From positions 248,001 through 312,000 of the forward strand of contig NZ_FOQY01000004.1 of NCBI RefSeq assembly GCF_900113865.1: a stretch of 64,000 nucleotides of DNA. Direction: 5' to 3'. The translations under genes and the position numbers were made by a program. This document shows positions 26,725 to 34,338 of this stretch, piece by piece (the stretch's first letter is position 1; each line of letters opens with the position of its first letter). Under the pieces are notes generated by a model. That model was given only the letters and a program-made list of their open reading frames with translations, had not been told where the DNA came from and did not search any database. This DNA comes from Streptosporangium canum. Its GTDB lineage: Bacteria; Actinomycetota; Actinomycetes; Streptosporangiales; Streptosporangiaceae.

Positions 26725-26735
26725 CCCTCCTCCCA

Positions 26736-26820
26736 CCCCCTTTCCCGCTTCGCACGCCCCGGCGTGCTCGAAGCCATCCCCCTTTCCCGCTTCGCGCGCC
26801 CCGGCGTGCTCGAAGCCCAT
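26736..26820. repeat. 42-bp tandem repeat with hairpin potential
   Basis: Two copies (26736-26777 and 26778-26820) differ by one base and one extra C. Each contains CACGCCCCGGCGTG-like and CTTCG...CGAAG complementary arms that can fold into a bulged hairpin. They lie between the membrane-protein stop codon and the YcnI-like start and could tune expression of the second gene. Confidence 0.7.
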
Positions 26821-26841
26821 GCATCGAAGTGGAGAACCCCC

Positions 26842-27606
26842 GTGTCGCTTTCCTCCGCCTGCCGCCGTGCCGTCGCCGTGACCGCCGGCGTCACCGCCCT
26901 CACCCTCGGGCTGGCCCTGCCCGCCCTCGCCCACGTGACCGTCAACCCCGGCAGCGCCGAGCAGGGCGGCTTCAGCAAGGTCGCCTTCCGGGTCCCGAAC
27001 GAGCGTGACGACGCCTCGACCAACAAGGTCGAGATCGCCTTCCCCACCGACCACCCGCTGCCGTTCGTCTCGGTCAAGCCGCTGCCCGGCTGGGAGGTCA
27101 AGGTAACCGAGAGCAAGCTGCCCAAACCCGTCACCACCGAGTACGGCGAGATCACCGAGGCCGTCACGAAGATCACCTGGTCGGGCGGGAAGATCGGGCC
27201 CGGCCAGTTCCAGGAGTTCGAGGTGTCCATGGGCGCGCTGCCCAAGGACACCGACCACCTCGTCTTCCCCGCGACCCAGACCTACAGCGGCGGCGAGGTC
27301 GTGAAGTGGGACGACGAGCCCAAGGCCGACGGCTCCGAGCCCGAGCGCCCGGCCCCGGTCCTGAAGCTCACGCCCGCCTCCGCCGGAGGCGACGGCCACG
27401 GCGCGGCCTCCCCGGCCCCGGCCCCGGTCGCGGCCCCGTCGGCCGCGGCCACCTTCTCCGTGCCGACGATGGTCCCGGTCGCGGCCGCCGGAGCGGACTC
27501 CTCCGACGGCACCGCCCGCCTGCTGGGCGGCGCCGGCCTGCTGGCCGGGCTCGCCGGGCTCGTGGTCGGCGTGCTCGGCCTGCGCCGCGGCAACCGCGTC
27601 TCCTGA
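26842..27606 (+). CDS. YcnI-family (DUF1775) copper-binding protein
   Basis: 254 residues, start GTG at 26842 with GTGGAG upstream. A signal peptide ends LALPALA, and the mature protein begins with His in AHVTVNP. YcnI proteins bind copper with this N-terminal His and a conserved Trp (GWEVKV region). The DUF1775 domain runs to about residue 160. Then come an Ala/Pro-rich linker and a C-terminal membrane helix (LLGGAGLLAGLAGLVVGVLG) that anchors it outside. It stands downstream of the membrane protein at 26170 and is likely part of the same copper unit. Confidence 0.92.
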   Translation: MSLSSACRRAVAVTAGVTALTLGLALPALAHVTVNPGSAEQGGFSKVAFRVPNERDDASTNKVEIAFPTDHPLPFVSVKPLPGWEVKVTESKLPKPVTTEYGEITEAVTKITWSGGKIGPGQFQEFEVSMGALPKDTDHLVFPATQTYSGGEVVKWDDEPKADGSEPERPAPVLKLTPASAGGDGHGAASPAPAPVAAPSAAATFSVPTMVPVAAAGADSSDGTARLLGGAGLLAGLAGLVVGVLGLRRGNRVS

Positions 27607-27622
27607 GGCGCCAGGACCAGAG

Positions 27623-27660
27623 GCGACGGCCCCGCGGAGTCCTCTCCGCGGGGCCGTCGC
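27623..27660. terminator. bidirectional stem-loop between convergent genes
   Basis: A perfect 17-bp inverted repeat (27623-27639 with 27644-27660, arm GCGACGGCCCCGCGGAG) with a 4-nt loop sits between the convergent YcnI-like and SARP genes. Confidence 0.85.
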
Positions 27661-27667
27661 GGTGAAG

Positions 27668-29989
27668 TCAGGTCGCCTGCGCCGTCCTCGCCCGGAGCAC
27701 GTCGAGGCGGGCGGCGGTGTCGGCCTCGCCGGGGGCGTCGCGGATCTCGGCGAAGAGGACGCGCGCACGGTTCAGGGTGTCCAGGCACTCCTGCCGCCGC
27801 CCCAGGTGGTGGTCCAGCTCACCCAGGCCGCGCAGCATGACCGCCTCGCCGCGCCTGTTGCCGGTGGCGCGGCAGGCCAGGAGCGCCGAACGGTGGGTGG
27901 CCCCGATCTCGGCCCACGGCGTCCGGATGATCGCGGCGTTCAGCGTGGCGGCGGCCAGCTCCCAGGCCAGCTCGTCGTGGCCCAGGCCGGACGCCTGCAG
28001 CACCGCGGCGACCAGGCAGGGCCGCTCGCTGTCGAACCAGGCCAGCGGGTCGGCGAGCAGCGGCTCACGGACGTCCGCCGGCGGCGGCCAGCGCGGCGAC
28101 CGCCCGTAGAGCGGCGCCCGGACGGTGTACGGCAGGCGGCCGTCGGCGTCCTGGGCCAGCGCCAGCAGGATGGCCAGGGCACGGATGACGACCGTCCTGA
28201 CGGTGGCCTCGCTCTCCTCCCTGAGCGCCAGCTCCCGGGCGTAGCGGCGCACCAGCTCGTGGAAGCGGTAACGGGGCTGGCCGACGGCGTCGACCCCGGC
28301 GGTGTCCAGGAAGTAGGCGTCGGCGAGCGCGTCGATGAGGTCCTCGGCCGATTCCGTGGACGCCTCCAGCACCCCCGCGACCAGCCACGGGGCGAAGGTC
28401 GGAAGGTCCAGCAGCCCGAGCAGGCGCAGGGCCCGCTGGGCGGGCTCGTCGAGCCTGCGGTAGCCGAGCGCGAGGGTGGCCCGCACGTCCGAGAGCTCGT
28501 CGAGGCCATGCCGTTCGTCGGCCATGCGGCCGGCCATCCTGGCGAGCGTCCAGTGGGGGCGGGCGGCGAGCCGGGTGGCGGCGGCCCGGATGGCCAGCGG
28601 CAGCCGTCCGCAGAGCCGGACGAGCTCGGTGGCGGCCTCGGGCTCGGGCGCGACCCGCTCCGCGCCGACGATCACCGCGAGCAGGTCGCCGGCGTGGTGA
28701 GGCTCCAGCAGGTCGAGGTCGACGGCGTGCGCGCCGGGCCAGCCGGCCATCCGGGACCGGCTCGTCACGATGACGGAGCAGGAGGGCGAGCCGGGCAGCA
28801 GCGGCCGTACCTGGGCCTGGTCGGCGGCGTCGTCCAGCACGACGAGGACCCGGCGGCCGGCGAGCTGCGTGCGGTACAGCTCGGCGCGCTCGTCCGCGTC
28901 CTCGGGGATCGCCTGGCCGCCGATGCCCAGCGAGCGCAGGAACCGGGTGAGCACCCGGGAGGGGTCGGCGGGCTGCTCCGCGGAGCCCCGGAGGTCGGCG
29001 TAGAGCTGGCCGCCGGGGAAGTCGCCGCTCATTCGGTGCGCCAGGTGCACCGCCAGCGTCGTCTTGCCGACGCCCGCCCTGCCGGTGATGGTCGACACCG
29101 GGATCGGTCCAGGCCTGCGGTCGGCGATGAGAGCGCCCAGCTGCTCGACCAGCTTCTCCCTGCCGGTGAAGTCGGCGATGTCGGCGGGCAGCAGGGACGG
29201 GCAGGGCGGCTCGGCGACGCCGGCGCCCTCGTAGCGCGTCTCCTGGCGCAGCACCTGGAAGTAGGCGTCGCGGAGCTGGGATCCGGGGTCGACGCCCAGC
29301 TCCTCGGCCAGCCTGAGGCGGATGAGCCCGTACTCGGCCAGTGCCTCGGCCTGCATCCCGGACGCGGCCAAGGCGAGCACGAGCGAGGTGTGGACGGCCT
29401 CGTTGAGTGGCTCGGCGGCGGCGACCGCGCGCAGTTGCGGGATGACGTCGGCCGACCGGCCGAGCCGCTGCGCGGTCTTGGCGGCCTCCAGCAGCGTGTC
29501 GATCCGCTCGTGCTCGATGGCGCGGACCCAGGGGTGGCCGCGCAGCACGTGGTCGAGGTCGGCCAGACATGGCCCGTTCCACATCCGCAGCGCGGAGAGC
29601 AGCAGTGCCAGGGACTCCTCCGGGGACGCGGCCGAGCGGGCCCCCGCCACCCCCGCGCGGAAGCGGACCAGGTCGACGTCGCACCGGTCGAGCCGGACCA
29701 CGTAGGCGGTGCCCATCCCCGCCAGCCAGGTCGAGGCCGAATAGGCGCCCTTGCCCGGATCGATCTGGCGCCGCAGCCTCCCCACGTAGGTCTGTACCAG
29801 GTTGACCACCGACTCGGGGGTGTCGTCGCCCCAGAGCGTGTCGATGATCTCCTGACGTCTGACCGGCGATCCGGCCCGGAGCAGGAGCAGGGCCAGCACG
29901 GCCCGTTGCTTGTCCGAGCCGATCTTGACTTCGGTCTCTCCCCTCCACATCCGGAGTGGACCAAGCAGGCGGAACCGTATGTCCGTCAT
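27668..29989 (-). CDS. AfsR/SARP-type regulator with ATPase and TPR-like region
   Basis: 773 residues. Order: OmpR-like winged helix (residues about 10-95; KQRAVLALLLLRAG and VVNLVQTYVGRLRRQID), bacterial transcriptional activation domain BTAD (about 100-250), NB-ARC/STAND ATPase with Walker A GRAGVGKTT at 303-311 and Walker B LVVLDDA, GLPLAI-equivalent GRLPLAIRAAA, and a C-terminal helical repeat region. SARPs of this type activate secondary-metabolite or peptide clusters, binding direct repeats with an 11-bp period. It is divergent from the 26-residue peptide operon and a triple 11-bp repeat lies between them, so this operon is its likely target. The ATPase/repeat part could sense the peptide or its product. 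Confidence 0.92.
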   Translation of the reverse strand: MTDIRFRLLGPLRMWRGETEVKIGSDKQRAVLALLLLRAGSPVRRQEIIDTLWGDDTPESVVNLVQTYVGRLRRQIDPGKGAYSASTWLAGMGTAYVVRLDRCDVDLVRFRAGVAGARSAASPEESLALLLSALRMWNGPCLADLDHVLRGHPWVRAIEHERIDTLLEAAKTAQRLGRSADVIPQLRAVAAAEPLNEAVHTSLVLALAASGMQAEALAEYGLIRLRLAEELGVDPGSQLRDAYFQVLRQETRYEGAGVAEPPCPSLLPADIADFTGREKLVEQLGALIADRRPGPIPVSTITGRAGVGKTTLAVHLAHRMSGDFPGGQLYADLRGSAEQPADPSRVLTRFLRSLGIGGQAIPEDADERAELYRTQLAGRRVLVVLDDAADQAQVRPLLPGSPSCSVIVTSRSRMAGWPGAHAVDLDLLEPHHAGDLLAVIVGAERVAPEPEAATELVRLCGRLPLAIRAAATRLAARPHWTLARMAGRMADERHGLDELSDVRATLALGYRRLDEPAQRALRLLGLLDLPTFAPWLVAGVLEASTESAEDLIDALADAYFLDTAGVDAVGQPRYRFHELVRRYARELALREESEATVRTVVIRALAILLALAQDADGRLPYTVRAPLYGRSPRWPPPADVREPLLADPLAWFDSERPCLVAAVLQASGLGHDELAWELAAATLNAAIIRTPWAEIGATHRSALLACRATGNRRGEAVMLRGLGELDHHLGRRQECLDTLNRARVLFAEIRDAPGEADTAARLDVLRARTAQAT

Positions 29990-30087
29990 ATCCCCATCCA
30001 GGTCAGACCCGCAGCGGATGGCGCAAACCAGAGAATCATACGATTTGACCTAGTCATGTGCGAGGGCCCGACCTGTCAAAGTCCGGC

Positions 30088-30120
30088 CACTGGAGCCGCG
30101 CTGGCACCCCGCTGGATCCC
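30088..30120 (+). promoter_or_regulatory. triple 11-bp direct repeat, candidate SARP site
   Basis: CACTGGAGCCG, CGCTGGCACCC and CGCTGGATCCC follow each other at 30088, 30099 and 30110. The conserved heptamer is C-R-CTGG plus one base, spaced by 4 bp, the layout of known SARP sites that contact DNA on one face of the helix. It lies about 105-135 bp before the peptide start codon. Confidence 0.65.
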
Positions 30121-30223
30121 CCCACCTCCGCAGGGGATCTCCCGTCCAGTACGGCGTCGGCGGCGCTCCAGCACCACCGGTCATGGTGATGCGGAACCTT
30201 CGACGCAGGGAGGGGGTGCACAG

Positions 30224-30304
30224 ATGAAGAAGATCAAGATTCGTAAGGTCGGCCCGATCCGCCTGACCGCCGCGGCCTGCTCGATCTACAAGGTGCCCAA
30301 CTAG
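30224..30304 (+). CDS. 26-residue candidate peptide precursor
   Basis: A short gene with a very strong GGGAGGGGG site 6 nt before its ATG. The product starts with a basic segment MKKIKIRKVG, continues PIRLTAAA, and ends ACSIYKVPN, with one Cys, one Tyr and a C-terminal Asn. This has the look of a RiPP or signal-peptide precursor: a charged leader followed by a short possible core containing Cys, Ser, Tyr, Lys, Pro. It lies between a divergent SARP and a PqqD-like/M50 protease gene, separated from the latter by a hairpin. I do not recognise a known RiPP class. It is too short for most gene finders. Confidence 0.7.
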   Translation: MKKIKIRKVGPIRLTAAACSIYKVPN

Positions 30305-30314
30305 GCGGGACCCC

Positions 30315-30342
30315 CGTGCGGGTGCCTGCCGGCACCCGCACG
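30315..30342 (+). terminator. intercistronic hairpin after the peptide gene
   Basis: CGTGCGGGTGCC-TGCC-GGCACCCGCACG, a perfect 12-bp stem, begins 10 bp after the peptide stop and ends 32 bp before the protease start. It probably acts as a partial terminator or 3' stabiliser giving more peptide than enzyme, as in many precursor-peptide operons. Confidence 0.75.
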
Positions 30343-30374
30343 ATTCCTTCCGCCCCCATGCACGGAAAGGCCCC

Positions 30375-31619
30375 GTGGTGACCGCGAGTGCCGGCTACGA
30401 CCCCGACCGACCGCTCCCGCTGCACCAGCTCGTCTACCTCGCCGACGGCGAGGAGGTGACGGTCGGCAGGCCGGACATCGACTCCTACGGCATCTTCCCC
30501 GCCGACGGCGCCGAGATCGTGCGCAGGCTGGAGGCGGGCGCCACCCCGCGCGACACGGCCGCCTGGTACCTGGACGAGTACGGCGAGGGCGTCGACATGG
30601 ACGACGTGATCGCGGCCCTCGGAGAGCTGGAGTTCGTCAGGCCCGCGGACACGGCGGAGACGGTCGCGGCGGCGGAGACGGCCCCGGCCCCGGTGCGCTG
30701 GCAACGGCTGGGCGCGGCGCTCTTCTCGCCCCCGGCCTGGATCGCCTACGCCGCGCTCACCGCGTGGGCGCTGGTCACCATGGTCCGGCGGCCCGACCTG
30801 GCGCCGACCTACAACCACGTCTTCTTCACCGACTACTACACCGTCGTCCAGGCCGCGCTGTTCGTCTTCGCCATCCCCCAGCTCCTGCTGCACGAGGCCT
30901 TCCACGCCCTGGCCGGACGGCGCCTGGGGCTGCGCTCCACCCTGACGATCGGGCGCAGGCTCTACTTCATCGTGCTGGAGACGTCGCTGCCCGGCCTGGT
31001 CGCCGTGCCGCGCCGCAGGAGATACCTGCCGATCCTGGCCGGGATGCTGGCCGACGTGCTCGTCATGGCCGTGCTCACCCTCGTCGCCGACCTCACCCGG
31101 GAGCCCTCGGGCGCCTTCTCCCTCGGGGGGAAGGTCTGCCTGGCGATCGCGTTCGCGGTGCTGATCCGGGTGGTCTGGCAGTTCTCCTTCTATCTCCGCA
31201 CCGACCTGTACGTGCTCATATCCACCGCCCTCGGCTGCGTCGACCTGCACGACACCGCCAAGCAGTACCTGCGCAACCGGGTCAACCGGCTGCTGGGCCG
31301 TACCGGGCGCCTGGTCGACGAGTCGGGCTGGCACGAGACCGACCGGCGTACGGCGCGCTGGTACTCCTGGCTGATCGTCGTCGGCTACGCGGTGAGCATC
31401 GGCTCCTTCGCCCTGGCGGCCGTCCCGATCGGCTACCGGATGCTCGTGGGGGTGCTCGGGCGCTTCACCGGCGGCGGCGAGGTCGGCTGGGAGGAACTGC
31501 TGGACTCGGCCGTCTTCTCCGGCCTGGTCGTCCTGCAGTTCGTGATCATCGCCTGGCTGATGATCCGTGACCGCCGGCATCGGCGCGCGCAGCGGCGGCT
31601 CGCCCACGTCATCGCCTGA
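30375..31619 (+). CDS. membrane M50-type metalloprotease with PqqD-like N-terminal domain
   Basis: 414 residues, start GTG at 30375 (or 30378) behind GGAAAGG. Residues about 10-90 resemble the PqqD/RRE fold that binds leader peptides (EVTVGRPDIDSYGIFPADGAEIVRRL, described in outline; then DMDDVIAALGELEFV). The rest is a polytopic membrane protein with about six helices and an HExxH zinc site HEAFH at 173-177. Asp227 in GMLADVLV is a candidate third ligand, as in site-2 proteases. The natural reading is that the RRE-like domain recruits the 26-residue peptide and the protease cuts it in or at the membrane. The pair of PqqD-like plus M50 is known in peptide-maturation loci. Confidence 0.85.
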   Translation: MVTASAGYDPDRPLPLHQLVYLADGEEVTVGRPDIDSYGIFPADGAEIVRRLEAGATPRDTAAWYLDEYGEGVDMDDVIAALGELEFVRPADTAETVAAAETAPAPVRWQRLGAALFSPPAWIAYAALTAWALVTMVRRPDLAPTYNHVFFTDYYTVVQAALFVFAIPQLLLHEAFHALAGRRLGLRSTLTIGRRLYFIVLETSLPGLVAVPRRRRYLPILAGMLADVLVMAVLTLVADLTREPSGAFSLGGKVCLAIAFAVLIRVVWQFSFYLRTDLYVLISTALGCVDLHDTAKQYLRNRVNRLLGRTGRLVDESGWHETDRRTARWYSWLIVVGYAVSIGSFALAAVPIGYRMLVGVLGRFTGGGEVGWEELLDSAVFSGLVVLQFVIIAWLMIRDRRHRRAQRRLAHVIA

Positions 31620-31632
31620 AGGGACTCATCAC

Positions 31633-33711
31633 ATGGGCAACCACTACTGGCTCAGAGGCGCCCGGCGCCGCGACCGCGACCGGTCCAGGGACGGGCTCGA
31701 CCTGCCGCCGACGCTGGCGGTGATCGACGCGCACCGGCGGCTGCGGGGCCCCTACACCGCCGCCGGCACGCTGATCCGGTCGATCGCCGCGGAGGCCCTG
31801 GCCCTCCGTCCCGAGCTGGGCCCCGCCCACAACATCGAGCTGCTGACCAGCACGCCGGAGCTCGCCGGCGTCGTGCCCTCGGCCTGGTCGACCCTGGAGT
31901 GGAGCGTCGGGGAGAAGGAGCGCACGCGTTTCTACTCCCGGCTGCACACCCTGAACGTCTCCAACGGCCTGGCCGAGTTCCTCCGCGACTATCTCGCCGC
32001 GGCCGGCGGCGGGCCGCGCACCCTGGTCCTGGAGAACATCCACCAGGCCGACCCGACCGACCAGGAGTTCGCCGCGGTGCTGCTGCGCCGCAGCGACCTC
32101 GGGCAGCTGACCGTCGTGGTCGGCACCGGCCCCGACCCGGTCGCCGACCCGCCGGGCGAGATCGCCGTCTCGCTGGCGAGCGTCCTGGCGGCCCACGCCG
32201 AGCCCGTCGACTGCCCCGCCTCTCCCGCCTCCGCGGTCGGGGAAGCTTGGGACTACGTGGCCGGCGACGGCACCGGTGACGACCCGGAACTCCTCGCCGC
32301 CTACGAACGGCTCCCCCGGGAGGAGCGCGCCCGCCTGCACGACGAGCGCGCGGCGCTGCTGGCCGGCCGGGGAGAGTTCTCCCTGCTGCTCGGCGCCGTC
32401 CCCTACCACGCCGAGCACGGCAGCGACCCCCGCGGGGCGGGGCTGGACGCCATCCGGAAGGCGCTCCAGCACTGCAAGGACATCGGTCTCTACCAGGCGG
32501 CCGTCGAGCTGGGACTGCGCGCCCGCGCGATCGTGGACCGGCCCGCGCAGGAGGAGCTCTGGTGGTACTTCACCAACTCCACCAGCACCTGCATGGCCTC
32601 GCTCGGCCGCGCCGACGAGGCGAACGCGATCTACGACGAGGCCCGCGGGGTGACCCAGGACCCGGTCGTGCACATGGACCTCGCCTACGGCACCGCGATG
32701 CTCTACGCCCGCCACTATCCCGAGGAGCGCCGGGACTACCAGCAGGCCAGGGCCTGGATGAACCTGTCCGTCGCGATCGCGTCGCTGCTGGGCGACCGGA
32801 AGGAGCGCGCCTTCCACTCGGTCTTCGCCAACAACGGGCTGGCCCTGGTCGAGGTGCGGCAGAAGAGCTCCGACGTGGCCCTGCGGCTGCTGGAGGACGG
32901 GATGGCCCGGCTGGACCGGGAGCTCGAAGCGGACGAGCACGCCCTGCACCGCGCCGTGCTGCGCTACAACCGCGCCCAGGTGTTCGGCATGACGGGCCGT
33001 CTGGAGGAGGCGCTGGCCGACTACGCCATGGTCGTCGAGCTCGACCCGGAGTTCCCCGAGCACCACTTCAACATCGGCAACATCCTGCGCCGCCTGGGCC
33101 GTAACGAGGAGGCCGTCGCCGCCTACGAGCGCGCTCTGCGGCTGTCCCCGCCGTTCCCCGAGGCCTACTACAACCTCGCCGACGCCCGGCTCGAACTCGG
33201 CGACGTGCCGGGGGCGGTGGCCGACTTCGTCTACACCATCGAACTGGATCCCGGCCATGTGGACGCCCACGTGAACCTGGCCGGGCTGCTGCACGAGCTG
33301 GACGACGCCGAGGCCGCCTGGCGTGTCACGACCGCCGGGCTCGCCCTCGCCCCGGACAACGCCCACCTGCTCTGCCTGAAGGGGAAGCTGCTCGCCGAGC
33401 GGGGCGACGCCGACGCCGCCCGCGACGCCCTGGCGGCGGCGCTCCGGCGTGACGACGCCCTGGCGGAGGCGTGGGCCGCCCGGGGCGAACTGGCCTTCGA
33501 GGCCGGCGACCTGGCCGGCGCCGCCGGAGACCTGGACCGGGCGGTCGAACTGGCCGGCACGCCCGCGATCCGGTTCAACCGGGCCGTGGTCTACCAGGAG
33601 GCGGCGCGCTACGCCGAGGCGGCCGAGGACTACGGGGCCGTGCTGGCGGCGATCGACGACGCGGAGGCCCGGGAGCGGCTGGACGTCTGCCTGAAGGCCG
33701 TCGCGACCTGA
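31633..33711 (+). CDS. TPR protein with degenerate ATPase-like N-terminus
   Basis: 692 residues from ATG 31633, 13 bp after the protease gene and with AAGGGA before it, so clearly the same operon. Residues about 30-190 resemble a STAND/LuxR-type ATPase: HRRLRGPYTAAGTLIRSIA stands where the P-loop would be, and LVLENIHQADPTDQEF looks like a Walker B and sensor segment. But no GxxxxGK motif is present, so nucleotide binding is doubtful. A helical part follows, then TPR repeats from about 400 to 690 (FPEHHFNIGNILRRLGR, PEAYYNLADARLELGD, and so on). Probably a scaffold or sensor for the peptide or the regulator. Confidence 0.82.
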   Translation: MGNHYWLRGARRRDRDRSRDGLDLPPTLAVIDAHRRLRGPYTAAGTLIRSIAAEALALRPELGPAHNIELLTSTPELAGVVPSAWSTLEWSVGEKERTRFYSRLHTLNVSNGLAEFLRDYLAAAGGGPRTLVLENIHQADPTDQEFAAVLLRRSDLGQLTVVVGTGPDPVADPPGEIAVSLASVLAAHAEPVDCPASPASAVGEAWDYVAGDGTGDDPELLAAYERLPREERARLHDERAALLAGRGEFSLLLGAVPYHAEHGSDPRGAGLDAIRKALQHCKDIGLYQAAVELGLRARAIVDRPAQEELWWYFTNSTSTCMASLGRADEANAIYDEARGVTQDPVVHMDLAYGTAMLYARHYPEERRDYQQARAWMNLSVAIASLLGDRKERAFHSVFANNGLALVEVRQKSSDVALRLLEDGMARLDRELEADEHALHRAVLRYNRAQVFGMTGRLEEALADYAMVVELDPEFPEHHFNIGNILRRLGRNEEAVAAYERALRLSPPFPEAYYNLADARLELGDVPGAVADFVYTIELDPGHVDAHVNLAGLLHELDDAEAAWRVTTAGLALAPDNAHLLCLKGKLLAERGDADAARDALAAALRRDDALAEAWAARGELAFEAGDLAGAAGDLDRAVELAGTPAIRFNRAVVYQEAARYAEAAEDYGAVLAAIDDAEARERLDVCLKAVAT

Positions 33712-33719
33712 CGCCGCCG

Positions 33720-33799
33720 CCCGGCACGGAGCCGCGCCCGTGAGCGGACCCGTGCCGGGTGAGTGGACCTGCGCCGGGCGAGTGGATCTCACCGCCCGG
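33720..33799. repeat. stem-loop and three 19-bp tandem repeats between convergent operons
   Basis: CCCGGCACGG (33720-33729) pairs with CCGTGCCGGG (33750-33759), a likely terminator for the TPR gene. Overlapping it are three imperfect tandem copies of GTGAGYGGACCYGYGCCGG (33740-33758, 33759-33777, 33778 onward). Confidence 0.6.
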
Positions 33800-33822
33800 C
33801 CGGCCACGCCGGGCGGGCGGGT

Positions 33823-34329
33823 CTACGCCGGGCGGGCCAGGACGGGCCGGACTCCGGCCCGGTCCGCCCCGGCGAACTCGCCGTAGCCGCCCGCGTGGAA
33901 GACCAGCGGCTCGCCCTCCGAGCGCTGGAAGTAGCCGACCTCGCCGACGAAGATGACGTGGTCGCCCCCGTCGTGGGTGGTCAGCGTACGGCAGGCGAAG
34001 TGGGCCAGGGCCCCGACGAGGAGCGGCGGCCCGCCGGGGCCGGGACGGGTCTCCACCCCGGCGAACTTGTCGGGCATCGGCCTGGCGAACCGCTGTGACA
34101 GGTGGTCCTGCCCCGCGGCCAGGACGTTGACCGCGAACCGCCCGGCCCGCAGGAAGACCGGCGCGCTGGGAGCGTTCCTGGACAGGCACCACAGGACCAG
34201 GGGCGGGTCGAGGGAGACCGAGGTGAAGGAGTTGACGGTGACTCCGGCCCGGTCCCCGTCCGGGGTGACGGTGGTGACCACGGCCACCCCGGTCGCGAAC
34301 TGGCCGAACGCGTCGCGCAGAGATCTCAT
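33823..34329 (-). CDS. flavin reductase of the StyB/HpaC family
   Basis: 168 residues. It has the split-barrel flavin reductase sequence: FATGVAVVTTVTPDGDRAGVTVNSFTSVSLDPPLVL in outline, then FAVNVLAAGQDHLSQRFA and the GDHVIFVGEV motif. It supplies reduced FAD or FMN from NADH to a partner monooxygenase. The partner is the StyA-like gene just upstream, 9 bp away on the same strand. It ends convergent to the peptide/protease/TPR operon, with a repeat-bearing gap between. Confidence 0.92.
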   Translation of the reverse strand: MRSLRDAFGQFATGVAVVTTVTPDGDRAGVTVNSFTSVSLDPPLVLWCLSRNAPSAPVFLRAGRFAVNVLAAGQDHLSQRFARPMPDKFAGVETRPGPGGPPLLVGALAHFACRTLTTHDGGDHVIFVGEVGYFQRSEGEPLVFHAGGYGEFAGADRAGVRPVLARPA

Positions 34330-34338
34330 GACATCTCC

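Noticed and set aside
30224..31619. Assignment of the peptide locus to daptides or lanthipeptides
   Set aside because: No aminotransferase, oxidoreductase, methyltransferase or lanthionine synthetase is present in the operon.
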